46,638 nucleotides of DNA from Gemmatimonadota bacterium (GCA_009692115.1 SHZU01000009.1:107501-154138), one strand, 5' to 3'. Counted from the first letter of the stretch, positions 11,381 to 20,012 are shown. Notes: generated by a model not told the origin, from the sequence alone. A program made the numbers and translations.

Positions 11381-11421
11381 TGGAGCGGACCGGGATCGAA
11401 CCGGTGACCCTCTGCTTGCAA
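11381..11421 (-). tRNA. 3' half of tRNA-Ala(TGC) only: integration-site remnant
   Basis: On the minus strand the sequence runs from the anticodon arm (TTTGCAAGCAGAGG) through the T-arm ACCGG-TTCGATC-CCGGT to the acceptor strand CCGCTCCA. The 5' half of the tRNA (acceptor 5' strand, D-arm) is absent: upstream sequence is unrelated. This is the pattern left when a tyrosine-recombinase element uses a tRNA 3' end as its attachment site. The decayed recombinase 150 bp away supports that reading. It cannot encode a functional tRNA. Confidence 0.75.
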
Positions 11422-11574
11422 AAGTGACCAGCCCTGACGGCGGCCGGTCACGTGTGGTTCGTTGGAAGGGGCCTAACGTCTTCTCCGGCGGCAACCTGCA
11501 TGCACCCAAGATAGCAAGCGCGACCAACGATGGGGAGCCGTCCACTAGGCTGAAATACGCTGGTGACGCCTGTT

Positions 11575-11822
11575 CTAGGCACCAACTGAGGCATCGGAGG
11601 CCGGCCCGTCGCCGAGCAGCGATTCCATTTGGTGCGCCGCCCTCTTAGACCGGGAACCAGGTGGCTATAGGTGTCGAGGGTCAGCTTGATGCTCGCGTGG
11701 CCGAGCATGGCTTGCACCAACTTCGGGTGCAAATCGGCCGTGAGCAGGAGCGAGGCCGCGGAGTGGCGCAGGTCGTAGGGTCGAAGCCGGTCCAATCCGG
11801 TGCTGATCGTTCGGCTGGCTGT
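11575..11822 (-). pseudogene. Tyrosine recombinase (integrase), C-terminal remnant with frameshift
   Basis: The minus strand encodes the catalytic end of a phage-type integrase: LRPYDLRHSAASLLLTADL (the box II arginine, with Tyr where His is usual), then QAMLGHASIKLTLDTYSHLV with the box His and the nucleophile Tyr. Just after the Tyr the reading frame changes near 11650, in a G-rich run; the other frame continues RAAHQMESLLGDGPASDASVGA to a TAG at 11575-11577, a normal integrase tail. Upstream of about 11822 nothing resembles the core-binding or N-terminal domains. It is therefore both 5' truncated and frameshifted, and inactive. It points toward the tRNA-Ala fragment at 11381. Confidence 0.72.
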
Positions 11823-11823
11823 C

Positions 11824-12036
11824 GACGGGGCCGGGCCCTTTCCCACCCCCTCCGGGACGATCCGCTGCCCCCGCTGCCGGACGTTGGTCGACTGGCGGGC
11901 CGTATCGCAGCAGCAGCACCTGGCCGAGCTCCTAGAGCCGGACACCGCTCGGAGGCTCTGGACGGCCGACATGACTGTACCGGATCCGGATGACATGGTC
12001 CTGATGACCAAAGCGCCCCCCAGCTCGACACGCTGA
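11824..12036 (+). CDS. Possible small zinc-ribbon-like ORF (uncertain)
   Basis: A short frame with strongly GC-rich third positions reads FPTPSGTIRCPRCRTLVDW, then QQQHLAELLEPDTARRLWTA and PDPDDMVLM, ending at a TGA at 12034-12036. The single CPRC knuckle recalls half of a zinc ribbon. No good start or ribosome-binding site is visible, and the stretch sits between two decayed minus-strand fragments, so it may be a fragment or a chance frame. Confidence 0.25.
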   Translation, partial: DGAGPFPTPSGTIRCPRCRTLVDWRAVSQQQHLAELLEPDTARRLWTADMTVPDPDDMVLMTKAPPSSTR

Positions 12037-12069
12037 CCAGCCCAGACAACCCCAAGCCCTGACATGTCG

Positions 12070-12430
12070 TTAGGCCCCGGTGCCTTCGCCGGTGCCAGCT
12101 GTCGCGCCCTCGAGCGCCCGGTCGACCGCCGCGTACACGGCGGCGAGATCGCTTTGGAGGCGTACCCACAAGGCCCGGCGCTCGGGGCTGACGCCCTCGG
12201 CCGCGAGAATCTGCGCGGCCTTTCCCAGGGCGTCCCGGATGTAGACGAACGCCTAGAGCCGGGTCGCCGCTGACCGCCAGCTCCCGTAACCGTTCCATCA
12301 GACGGACCATCGCCCGGGTGCCCCGTTCGCAGTAGTCGAGCAGGTCCTGGCGGAGCCGGTCGCGCTCGGCCAGCTCCCGCCGCGGATCGCCGGAAAACCG
12401 GCGGTCTCGGTATATTCGGTCACCCTCTAT
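12070..12430 (-). pseudogene. Broken ORF of unknown function in the mobile-element scar
   Basis: Two minus-strand pieces in different frames look like one former protein. The first reads RRELAERDRLRQDLLDYCER then AMVRLMERLRELAVSGDP. After a frame change near 12255 the second reads AFVYIRDALGKAAQILAAEG then RALWVRLQSDLAAVYAAVDR and stops at a TAA (12070-12072). Both are helical and charged. The 5' end runs into the promoter of the hydrolase at 12447 without a convincing start. No family is recognised. Its position beside the integrase remnant suggests element cargo or an accessory gene. Confidence 0.5.
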
Positions 12431-12446
12431 CCATCGGGACTTTCGA

Positions 12447-13355
12447 ATGGTACCTCGTCTGATCGCCCTTGTTGCCGGGTTCGTCGCTACCCTCGCTGCC
12501 CCAGGTCCCGGGTTCGCCCAATCGGCCGGGAAACGCCTTTCAGTGCCAGGGGGCTGGGTCACCTACTATGAGCGAGGTCCAAGTACCGGAACACCGCTGA
12601 TCATGGTGAGCGGCGGCCCCGGCTTCGGGAGCGACTATTTCTCATTCCGGCCCTGGGGCGGATTTGAGACGGCGCACCGGAACGTCCGGTACGACCAGCG
12701 CGGCACCGGAACCTCATCGCCGGTCGGTGCCGAAACCCAAGTCTCGGTCGCCCAATTCGTCGCCGACCTCGAGGCGCTCCGGGTGGCGCTCAAAGCCGAC
12801 AAGATCGACCTGATGGGCCACTCCTGGGGCGGCTATCTGTCGATGGCGTACGCCACCAAACACGCCGACCGGCTCGCCCATCTGATCCTCCTCGATGCCG
12901 CGGCGCCCAAGTTCTCCGAAACGCTCTTTTTGTTCACCCAGGCGTTTCCGGACCGCGGCGACTTCATCGCGCAGTTCCGACGCGGCGTCGAGACCGGCGG
13001 TGCCACGATGGACAGCGCGTTGACCAGTTACGTCTCCAGCATTTTCTACTCGCCCGAGAATGCCGCCCAATTCCTCAAGCAACTCGGCGACAGCCATTTC
13101 AGCCGGTTCCAGCACAAGCAACTGTCGAAGGAAATGGGCGCGGTCGACCTCTCGACCGGGGTCCGGGCCCTGAAGGTACCGACCCTGGTCATCACCGGGC
13201 GCTACGACATGAACGTGGCCCCGCAGACGGCCTTCAAGATCCACCAGATGATTGCCGGCTCGCAGTTCGCGGTGTTCGAGAAGAGCAGCCACATGCCGTT
13301 CTACGAGGAGGGAGCCAAGTTCGGCGCCGTGCTCGAAAAGTTCCTGGGCCGGTAG
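12447..13355 (+). CDS. Secreted alpha/beta-hydrolase, proline iminopeptidase-like (S33)
   Basis: A 302-residue protein with signal peptide (LIALVAGFVATLAAPGPGFA). The core follows prolyl aminopeptidase: oxyanion-hole segment MVSGGPGFGSDY (residues ~53-64), YDQRGTGTS (82-90), nucleophile elbow GHSWGG with S126, Asp D254 in ITGRYDMNVAP, and H282 in SSHMPFYEE. S33 relatives release N-terminal proline, but many act on esters or amides, so the peptide role is inferred from the peptidase-rich context. It stands alone; GGTATATTC at about 12410 is the only promoter-like AT stretch upstream. Confidence 0.85.
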   Translation: MVPRLIALVAGFVATLAAPGPGFAQSAGKRLSVPGGWVTYYERGPSTGTPLIMVSGGPGFGSDYFSFRPWGGFETAHRNVRYDQRGTGTSSPVGAETQVSVAQFVADLEALRVALKADKIDLMGHSWGGYLSMAYATKHADRLAHLILLDAAAPKFSETLFLFTQAFPDRGDFIAQFRRGVETGGATMDSALTSYVSSIFYSPENAAQFLKQLGDSHFSRFQHKQLSKEMGAVDLSTGVRALKVPTLVITGRYDMNVAPQTAFKIHQMIAGSQFAVFEKSSHMPFYEEGAKFGAVLEKFLGR

Positions 13356-13533
13356 CACCCCACTTAATGCCGATTCGTACCTCGCAACCACTGCGTCTGG
13401 TGTTCTGGTCGCCGAACTCCTGACTCGAGCGGCTACTACAGCAGCTGTTTGCGGGATATATTTAGAGTCGCGGAAGCGGGCCCGCCCTCGCTTGCCCTGG
13501 AATAGCCGGTTACTGCCACCTGAGATTTGACCC

Positions 13534-14250
13534 TTGCCGACCAAAGCACCGACCAAGACGCGCAGTGACCCCGCTCCGAAGCGACCCGGGCGTGGCGGTG
13601 GGGCCAAGCACATCTACCAGCACCTGCGCGAGGAGATCCTCACCATGGTCCTCGAGCCCGGCTTCCTGCTCGACGAGGCCGAGATCGGCCGCCGGTTCCA
13701 TCTCTCGCGGTCCCCGGCCCGGGAGGCGCTGATTCGCCTGTCGGCGGAGGGACTGGTCAAAGCCCTCCCCAACCGCGGCGCGGAGGTGGCGTCCTTCGAC
13801 GTCAGCATGCTGCCGGCCTACCTCGAGGCCCTCGAGCTGACCTACCGGCTCACCGCCCACTTGGCGGCCATACGGAGAACCCCGCTATCGTTGGAGCGGA
13901 TCCTCGTCGCCCACCGGCGCTATGAGGCACTCAGCAAGGCGGGCGAGTTCCTCGAGTCCCTCGAGGCCAATCGCGACTTCCACATGGCCATCGCCGAGGC
14001 GGCCGCGAACCCGTACTTCACGATCTGGACTCGAACCATCCTCGAGCAGGGCCAGCGTCTCCTGCTCGTCGCGGTCCGTCACATGAAGCAGGCCCGGCTT
14101 CTTGGGGCTCATCCGGCGTTGGTGGAGGCGATCCGCCGAGGCGATCCCAAGGCGGCCGAAGTCGCCGCCCGGCGGGATGCCCGGAACACCATCAACGAGC
14201 TCCGGGCCTGGCTCGCGGAGTCCTCGACGTCGGGAGTGACGCTGCCGTAG
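13534..14250 (+). CDS. GntR-family transcriptional regulator, FCD subfamily
   Basis: A 238-residue DNA-binding repressor or activator. A basic tail (residues 1-25) precedes the winged helix-turn-helix (about 26-90; AEIGRRFHLSRSPAREALIRL is split by the recognition turn), then an FCD helical ligand domain (about 95-235) with NRDFHMAIA and GAHPALVEAI at two usual metal/ligand positions. At the last usual His position it has ARRDARN, so the metal site may be altered. The TTG start at 13534 is supported by the decayed paralogue at 26408, which begins ATG CCG ACC AAG at the same point. It lies 91 bp upstream of an amidohydrolase, with a putative operator between. It is the likely regulator of the six-site regulon. 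Confidence 0.9.
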   Translation: MPTKAPTKTRSDPAPKRPGRGGGAKHIYQHLREEILTMVLEPGFLLDEAEIGRRFHLSRSPAREALIRLSAEGLVKALPNRGAEVASFDVSMLPAYLEALELTYRLTAHLAAIRRTPLSLERILVAHRRYEALSKAGEFLESLEANRDFHMAIAEAAANPYFTIWTRTILEQGQRLLLVAVRHMKQARLLGAHPALVEAIRRGDPKAAEVAARRDARNTINELRAWLAESSTSGVTLP

Positions 14251-14257
14251 CTTGCCG

Positions 14258-14274
14258 GTATGCACGTTGTATCC
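14258..14274 (+). promoter_or_regulatory. Putative GntR operator 1
   Basis: GTATGC-ACGTT-GTATCC: two GYATRC-like hexamers, 11 bp start to start, between the regulator's stop codon and the amidohydrolase ATG at 14342. Same architecture as the sites at 18102, 20013, 26157, 26625 and 40691. Confidence 0.55.
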
Positions 14275-14341
14275 CATGTTTCCCCCGCGCCGGGCCCGAA
14301 CGGGCCGAGCCGCCGCCACCACCATTCGGGGGAAGAGGACC

Positions 14342-15763
14342 ATGCGATTCCGCGTTGTCGAGAGTCTCGTTGCCGGGGCGCTGACCGTCGCGTGCCCCTG
14401 GTTTGCCGGGTCATCGCTACAGGCCCAGGAACGGGCGGTGGACCGCCGCCGATCGCTGGACCCAAACATGCCGGTCTCCGACGATCCCCGGCGAGTGCCG
14501 GTGGCGCCGGGGCCGACCGGTCCGGAGGGCACGATCGTGCTCGTCGGCGGCCGGGTCTTCGATGGAACGGGAACGCCGGCTCGTCCGGCCACGATCGTGA
14601 TCGAGCGGAATCGGATCGCGGCGATCCGCGAGGCCGGCGCCGGCGGGGTGCCACCTGGGGCCCGAACGATCGACGCGAGCGGGATGACGATCCTCCCGGG
14701 CCTGATCGACCTCCATGTCCATCTCAGCTACTCCGCCAAGGCGGGCGAGGAGCCGTGGCACTTGGCGTCCGATCCAGTCGAAGCGACGCTCCGCGGCGTC
14801 GAACGGGCGCGATACTTCATCGAGAGCGGCATTACCAGTGTGCGGGACGTGGGATCCCACGGCTTAGTCCCGTTCCGGCTCAAGCAATGGATCCGCCAGC
14901 GCCGGCTTCCGGGCCCCCGGGTCTTCCCCGCGGGGATGCTCCTGACCGGCACCGGCGGACATGGTGCCGAGGGGCTCCGGCCCGGCTCCAGCCTCTGGCT
15001 CTACGTCAAGGAGGTCTCGGGTCCCGAGGAGTGGCGCGACGCCGTGCGGGAGAACTTCAAGGCCGGCGCCGACGTGATCAAGATCGCCAGCCACTTCAGC
15101 CGCGAGGAGGTGAAGGCCGCCGCCGACGAGGCGCATGCGCTCGGGCTCAGGGTGATTTGTGATTGCGAGACTTTCTACATCGACTGGGCGATCGACGCCG
15201 GTGTCGACATCATCGAGCATCCCTTGCCGCGGTCCGACGATGCGATCCGCAAGATGGCGGAGCGCGGGGTGTTCGCCGTGCCGACGGTCACGGCCTACGA
15301 CTTCGTCTTTGACGAGAACGGCGGGTACTTCGGCTCGAGTTCGAGGCGGTTCGGGTTTTCGCCAGCCCGCAACGTCGAGATGATTCGACGGCTCAAGCGG
15401 GCCGGGATCAAGAGTGGGATTGGCACCGATGTTGTCGGGGGGAACTATCGCTATGTGCTGCCGGCCTACATCAGAGAGCTCAAGCACTTCGTCGAAGCCG
15501 GGTACACCGTCGCCGAGGCCCTGGTGGCCGGCACCAAGACCAGCGCCGAGGTCCTCGACATGGACGACAAGCTCGGCACGCTCGAGGTCGGGAAGCTCGC
15601 CGATCTGCTGGTAGTGCGGGGCCAGCCCGATCGGAACCTCGACGACTTGGCCAACGTGAACCTGGTGATCCGGGACGGCGAGGTCGTCGTCGAGAACGGA
15701 AAGGTCGCGATCCCCAGGCACCCGGCGCTGCCGATTCCGCTGCCGGTCCGATCACCCCGATAG
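14342..15763 (+). CDS. Secreted metal-dependent amidohydrolase (imidazolonepropionase/dipeptidase-like), copy 1
   Basis: A 473-residue binuclear-metal hydrolase with signal peptide (residues ~1-29, ending LQAQE) and a Pro-rich linker (DDPRRVPVAPGPTGPEG) before the catalytic domain. Metal-site features are HxH in LIDLHVHLSY, Lys in ADVIKIASH, His in DIIEHPLPRSDD and Asp in GIGTDVVGG; the small beta-domain closes the protein (KLADLLVVRGQP to VVVENGKV). Members of this amidohydrolase branch include Xaa-Pro and Xaa-Arg/Lys dipeptidases, so dipeptide cleavage is plausible. The ATG at 14342 follows GGAAGAGGACC. It is closely paralogous to the gene at 26716. It lies downstream of the GntR gene and probably belongs to the same regulon. 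Confidence 0.9.
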   Translation: MRFRVVESLVAGALTVACPWFAGSSLQAQERAVDRRRSLDPNMPVSDDPRRVPVAPGPTGPEGTIVLVGGRVFDGTGTPARPATIVIERNRIAAIREAGAGGVPPGARTIDASGMTILPGLIDLHVHLSYSAKAGEEPWHLASDPVEATLRGVERARYFIESGITSVRDVGSHGLVPFRLKQWIRQRRLPGPRVFPAGMLLTGTGGHGAEGLRPGSSLWLYVKEVSGPEEWRDAVRENFKAGADVIKIASHFSREEVKAAADEAHALGLRVICDCETFYIDWAIDAGVDIIEHPLPRSDDAIRKMAERGVFAVPTVTAYDFVFDENGGYFGSSSRRFGFSPARNVEMIRRLKRAGIKSGIGTDVVGGNYRYVLPAYIRELKHFVEAGYTVAEALVAGTKTSAEVLDMDDKLGTLEVGKLADLLVVRGQPDRNLDDLANVNLVIRDGEVVVENGKVAIPRHPALPIPLPVRSPR

Positions 15764-15789
15764 CGCCAATCGCGATCGGGCTCGCTGCC

Positions 15790-18045
15790 CTACCGTGGCG
15801 GCGGCTCGACGCCGAGCAAGTGCTTGACGAAGTAGTCCCACCGGCTCCGAATCATGTAGGGGTCGGCATCCACGTCATGATTCCGGTTCGGCAGCACCAG
15901 GAGGTCGAACGACTTCCGCTGGGCGATCAGGGAGTCGACCATGGCGTAGGTTTGGGCGATCGGGACGTTCTCGTCGAGATCGCCATGGGTAAGCAGCAAC
16001 TTGCCCTTCAGGTTCCGGGCCAGGGTGGGGTTTGCCTGCTCGGCGTAGTGAGGGCCCATCGGGCCCATGTACCGCTCGGCCCACTCGACCTTGTCGAGCC
16101 GGAGGTCGTGGCACCCCGCAGCCGAGACCGCCACCTTGAAGAAATCGGGATACTTGAGGATGGCGCGGGCCGAGGCGTAACCGCCCGCCGAGATTCCGAA
16201 GATCCCGACCCGGGTGGTGTCGATGAACGAGTGCCCCGCCGCGAGCTGGCGAATGGCGGCCATGTGGTCGGGCAGCCCGGCGTCGCCGAGCCGCTGGTAG
16301 GCAACGTCGTGGAACTTCTTGGAGCGAAACGGCGTGCCCATCCCGTCGACGACCATGACGACGAAGCCCAGCTCGGCCAGGGCCTGCGCCTCCCAGAGGT
16401 ATCGGCTCGGCGCCAGGGTCTTCGGGGTGGCCATCGTCTGCGGACCGGCATAGATGTTATCGATGAGCGGGTAGCGACGGGTCGAATCGAAGGTGGTCGG
16501 CAGCAAAAGGATACCGTAGATATCGGTCGCCCCGTCGCGGGCGGTGGCCCGAAACGCTCGGGGTGGCCGCCAACCGAGCCGAGTCAGCCCCGACAGATCG
16601 GTCGTCCCCAGTTCGAGACGCACCGCGCCGTCCCGGGCCGAACGGACCACCGAACGGGCGCCAAGCTCCAGGGTCTCGTAGGTGTCGACCAGATACCGCC
16701 CGGATGGTGAGATCGACACTGAGTGGTCGGCCGGCTCGGGGGTGAGCAACTCCAGGCGGGAGCCATCGAGTCCGACTCGATAGAGGTGGCGGAGGTAAGG
16801 ATCTCGCCCGGGCTCGCGGCCTCCCGCGGTGAAGAACACCAAGCCGTTCTGGTCGTCGACCCGGAGCAGCTCGCGGACCACCCACGGCCCCCGGGTGATT
16901 TGCCGATCCAGTTGGCGGGTGACGGAGTCGAGCCGGTAGAGATGGCGCCAGCCGTCACGCTCGGAGGCCCAAACGATCTCGCCGCGCGGCCCCATGGGAT
17001 TGAACCGCTGGTAGAATCGCTCGACGAAGGTCGGGTTCTCGTCCCGCGCGATGAGCCGGGCCGTTCCGGTCTCGGCGTTGACCTCTCCAACCTCGGTCAT
17101 CCGGTTGCTGCGCGCCCGCCGGACTGAGTAGAAATGGCGCGAGTCCGCCGCCCACCAGTGATCGGGCCAGGTCATCGGGAACAGGTTGTAGTAGAGCACC
17201 GGCACCGGCGGTAACGGGCCGTCGATCCGGCGGCCTGAGCTCAGCTCGAACAGCACCAGCTCGGCCGTGGCCGTGGTTGAGTCGCCTGGAAGCGGGTAGG
17301 GAGCCGCATACGGGCGGGGCCGCAAATCCGCCGCGGTCCGGACCCCGTGCACGAGCGGAATGAGGCCCGCTCCTCGGATATCGATCCGATAGGTCGCGAT
17401 CCGGCGGGAGTCGGGTGACCAGAACGCCACGGTGGCCGGCGGATCGCTGAGACCTGACCGGCCGAGCGGCGAGACGACGCCGGTGCCATACCACCGATCC
17501 GCCGTCCCATCGCGGGTCAGCACCAGGGTGTCCCGGAAGTCGGTCGACCGAACCGCGAGATCGAAGCCCCGGACGAAGGCGACCCACCGGCCGTCCGGTG
17601 ACACGACCTGCTCGCGGGTGTTCGGTGGCGCCACGCCCGCCGTGGCGCATTGGTAGGTCTCGAGATCACACCGGATGGCTGCGCCGGCGATCGGCACCAG
17701 GACCGAGACGCCCGGGTCGAGCTGGAGCAGGGAATCGAACGGCAACGGCCGCCCGGCCATCAGCACTTTCGCGGCGGATAGCCCTGCCGCCAAACGGTCA
17801 TGATCGAACGCCGGCCCGTGGGTGGCCCGGCCGGGATTGACGAGACGAAACCCGCGGTTCTCGCCGGGGCTGCGATACCAGAACCGATCGCCGTCCGCGA
17901 GCCACACGGGGCTCACGGTCGCCCGGGTGAGATGGCGCCCGATCTGCGCGGGGAGGAACTGCTCGGCCCGCCGGTAGTCGTCCGGAGTTCCCTGGTTGAT
18001 CGGGGCCGCTGAGACCGCAGCGACCAAAAGGAATGACGGGGGCAT
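15790..18045 (-). CDS. Secreted S9 prolyl oligopeptidase family, DPP-IV type, second copy
   Basis: A 751-residue protein with a short signal peptide (MPPSFLLVAAVSAAP). The propeller domain (~40-500) contains VSPDGRWVAFVRG and WASERDGWRHLYRLD; the catalytic domain has S619 in GISAGG, Asp in THGDLDENVPIAQT, and His in LPNRNHDVDADPYM. The ATG at 18045 has AGGAGGT 6-7 bases upstream. Longer versions reaching 18120 would remove the signal peptide from the N-terminus. It is convergent with the amidohydrolase (26 bp apart) and divergent from the SDR gene, with operator 2 in the shared promoter region. Predicted to cleave Xaa-Pro-type peptides in the periplasm. Confidence 0.92.
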   Translation of the reverse strand: MPPSFLLVAAVSAAPINQGTPDDYRRAEQFLPAQIGRHLTRATVSPVWLADGDRFWYRSPGENRGFRLVNPGRATHGPAFDHDRLAAGLSAAKVLMAGRPLPFDSLLQLDPGVSVLVPIAGAAIRCDLETYQCATAGVAPPNTREQVVSPDGRWVAFVRGFDLAVRSTDFRDTLVLTRDGTADRWYGTGVVSPLGRSGLSDPPATVAFWSPDSRRIATYRIDIRGAGLIPLVHGVRTAADLRPRPYAAPYPLPGDSTTATAELVLFELSSGRRIDGPLPPVPVLYYNLFPMTWPDHWWAADSRHFYSVRRARSNRMTEVGEVNAETGTARLIARDENPTFVERFYQRFNPMGPRGEIVWASERDGWRHLYRLDSVTRQLDRQITRGPWVVRELLRVDDQNGLVFFTAGGREPGRDPYLRHLYRVGLDGSRLELLTPEPADHSVSISPSGRYLVDTYETLELGARSVVRSARDGAVRLELGTTDLSGLTRLGWRPPRAFRATARDGATDIYGILLLPTTFDSTRRYPLIDNIYAGPQTMATPKTLAPSRYLWEAQALAELGFVVMVVDGMGTPFRSKKFHDVAYQRLGDAGLPDHMAAIRQLAAGHSFIDTTRVGIFGISAGGYASARAILKYPDFFKVAVSAAGCHDLRLDKVEWAERYMGPMGPHYAEQANPTLARNLKGKLLLTHGDLDENVPIAQTYAMVDSLIAQRKSFDLLVLPNRNHDVDADPYMIRSRWDYFVKHLLGVEPPPR

Positions 18046-18101
18046 CGGATGACCTCCTGCCCTGGTGAAGGGCGAGAACCGGGATTGACTGGATTGGGCC
18101 G

Positions 18102-18118
18102 GTATGCTAGCTGTATTC
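18102..18118 (+). promoter_or_regulatory. Putative GntR operator 2
   Basis: GTATGC-TAGCT-GTATTC, in the divergent region between the S9 peptidase (start 18045, minus) and the SDR (start 18189, plus), so it could control both. The whole upstream region is duplicated at 20013. Confidence 0.55.
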
Positions 18119-18237
18119 ATGGTAGTGTACCGGTCCGCGTCCCGGGGGTCAATTGGGATGGCGGTTCTCTTTTACTCCGGCGGCGTCCATGGGGCAAGAA
18201 CTCGTAGGCAAGGTAGCGATCGTCACTGGTGCCGGAT
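18102..18237 (+). repeat. Direct repeat, copy A (promoter plus SDR 5' end)
   Basis: This stretch aligns without gaps to 20013-20148 (constant offset 1911 bp): 87 bp of promoter at about 80 percent identity by my count and the first ~50 bp of the SDR gene at about 90 percent. The repeat carries an operator-like site in both copies. Confidence 0.85.
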
Positions 18238-18983
18238 CCGTTGGGGAAGGAGTCGGCAACGGCAAGGCGGCGGCCATCCTCTTCGCCCGTGAAGGGGCGG
18301 CGGTGTTTGGCGTCGATCATAACCTGGCCGCCGCGGTCGAGACGCAGCGCCTGATCGAAGCGGAAGGCGGGCGGTGTGCGGTCCACCAAGCGGATGTCAG
18401 CGTGGCAACCGAATGCCAGGGCATCGTGGACGCCTGTGTTCAGCGGTTCGGGCGACTCGACATTCTCCACAACAACGTCGGGATCGAGTTGGCCGGCGGA
18501 CTCCTCGAGACCACCGAGGCGGCTTGGGACCGGACGCTCGCGGTCAACCTCAAGAGCATGTTTCTGCTCTGTCGAGCGGCCATCCCGGTGATGGAGGTTC
18601 AGGGTGGCGGTGTGGTGATCAACGTCTCCTCGATCAACTCGATCAGAACCTTGCCGGCGCTCTCGCTCGCGTACGCGGCCTCCAAGGCGGGGGTCAACGC
18701 GCTCACCCGTGAACTTGCCGTCGAGTATGCCAAGCGGGGCATTCGGGTCAACGCGATCCTGCCGGGGATGATGAACACGCCCTTCGTCCGGGCCGCCCTC
18801 ACCGAGGCCTACGGCGGGGACATCCAGGAGATGACCCGGTTTCGCGACGCCCGGTGCCCCACCGGCAAGCAGGGAGAATCATGGGATATCGGCCACCTGG
18901 CGGTGTTCCTGGCCTCCGACCGGGCCAAGTACATCACCGGCGCGGAGCTGGTCGTCGATGGCGGCCAGACGCTCCGGATCTGA
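18189..18983 (+). CDS. Short-chain dehydrogenase/reductase (SDR)
   Basis: A 264-residue classical NAD(P)-dependent SDR, cytoplasmic. The Rossmann glycine motif is TGAGSVGEGVG (residues ~14-24), with D at the end of strand 2 in VFGVDHN suggesting NAD preference. HNNVG is the NNAG-type motif, and catalytic Ser, Tyr and Lys lie in NVSSINSI and LAYAASKAG. LPGMMNTPF follows strand 6 and VVDGGQT closes the protein. Only 9 bp separate it from the proline-racemase-family gene, so the two form an operon. It may oxidise a hydroxy intermediate of the same pathway, but the substrate is not evident. Confidence 0.9.
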   Translation: MGQELVGKVAIVTGAGSVGEGVGNGKAAAILFAREGAAVFGVDHNLAAAVETQRLIEAEGGRCAVHQADVSVATECQGIVDACVQRFGRLDILHNNVGIELAGGLLETTEAAWDRTLAVNLKSMFLLCRAAIPVMEVQGGGVVINVSSINSIRTLPALSLAYAASKAGVNALTRELAVEYAKRGIRVNAILPGMMNTPFVRAALTEAYGGDIQEMTRFRDARCPTGKQGESWDIGHLAVFLASDRAKYITGAELVVDGGQTLRI

Positions 18984-18992
18984 TCTGACGCC

Positions 18993-19940
18993 ATGAGACA
19001 GCCGATCCGGATCTCGACGATCGACACCCACACGGCGGGAGGCCCAACCCGGATCGTGCTGTCCGGATTGCCGCCGCTCGCCGGGGCCACCGCGGCCGAG
19101 CGGATGCGGGAGTTCCAGACCAACCACGACGCCTTCCGAAAGTTCCTCCTCTGCGAGCCGAGAGGCCATCGGGGGATGTATGGGGCCGTCGTCGGCCCTC
19201 CGCCCGACGCCACCGTCGATCTCTCAGTCTTCTTCATGACCACGGGGGGATACCTCCCGACCTGTGTGCACGGCGCGATCGGGGTGGCAACCGCGTTGAT
19301 TCGCGAGGGGACCCTCCGGCCTCGACCCGACGGGAGCCTCCGTTTCGACACGCCCGGCGGCATTATGCCGCTCACGCCCCGGTTCCAGGACGGCGAGCTC
19401 GCCGAGATCAGTCTCCGCACGCCACCGGGGGCGGTCTCGGATCCCCACCTGGCGATCGCGTTGGACGGGGTGACGATCGCCGCATCGGCGGTGTTTTGTG
19501 GGGTCACCTTTCTCCTCGTCTCAGCCGAGCAACTCGGTAAAGCCGCGACTCGAGCCAACCTCGAGTTCTTCGTCGCGCTCGGCCAGAGACTGCTTGACCG
19601 GGCCGGTTCGGCCTTCGCCCTGGCGCTGTTCTACGACCGGATGGAGGGAGGAGGCTTCCGCGACATCGTGATCGGGCGGACCGGCGGGATCGACCGGTCG
19701 CCGTGCGGCGCCGGAGCCGGTGCCCTCGCACTCCACGAATGGGCCGCGGGCCGGTTGGCCGTCGGATCACCCCTCCCCGTAACGGGGATCATCGACACCC
19801 AGTTCGTTGCCCGAGTCGTTGAGGTCGTTGGTGGGGGCGCCATCGCCGAGATCTCGGGACGGGCCTGGATCACCGGCACCCATGTGTTCCTCCGAACCGA
19901 TGCCGACCCGCTCCCCGAAGGTTTCGACCTCGGTCGATAG
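18993..19940 (+). CDS. Proline racemase family; likely 4-hydroxyproline 2-epimerase
   Basis: A 315-residue cytoplasmic cofactor-independent epimerase. Both catalytic cysteines are present: C91 in YLPTCVHGAIG and C238 in DRSPCGAGAG. In this family two cysteines mean racemase or epimerase, whereas trans-3-hydroxyproline dehydratases carry Thr at the second position. IDTHTAGGPTR near the N-terminus is the usual start of the fold. The first motif reads CVHG instead of the common CGHG. Hydroxyproline epimerases convert trans-4-hydroxy-L-proline to the cis-D form for catabolism. The second gene of an SDR-epimerase operon behind operator 2. Proline racemase is the main alternative. Confidence 0.85.
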   Translation: MRQPIRISTIDTHTAGGPTRIVLSGLPPLAGATAAERMREFQTNHDAFRKFLLCEPRGHRGMYGAVVGPPPDATVDLSVFFMTTGGYLPTCVHGAIGVATALIREGTLRPRPDGSLRFDTPGGIMPLTPRFQDGELAEISLRTPPGAVSDPHLAIALDGVTIAASAVFCGVTFLLVSAEQLGKAATRANLEFFVALGQRLLDRAGSAFALALFYDRMEGGGFRDIVIGRTGGIDRSPCGAGAGALALHEWAAGRLAVGSPLPVTGIIDTQFVARVVEVVGGGAIAEISGRAWITGTHVFLRTDADPLPEGFDLGR

Positions 19941-20012
19941 CGGATCAACGCGGCCAGCAGTCGACGCGGGGATCGCCGGTGTCGTCGTCGACTGGGTGAT
20001 CGGACCGCCGCC

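Noticed and set aside
11391-11430. Plus-strand peptide reading DRDRTGDPLLAK
   Set aside because: This is the well-known false peptide made by translating the antisense of a tRNA 3' end; it is explained by the tRNA-Ala fragment.
13505-13533. Minus-strand GRQGSNLRWQ, a possible tRNA 3' artefact
   Set aside because: No T-arm with a paired stem and no acceptor strand could be drawn, so no tRNA fragment is called.
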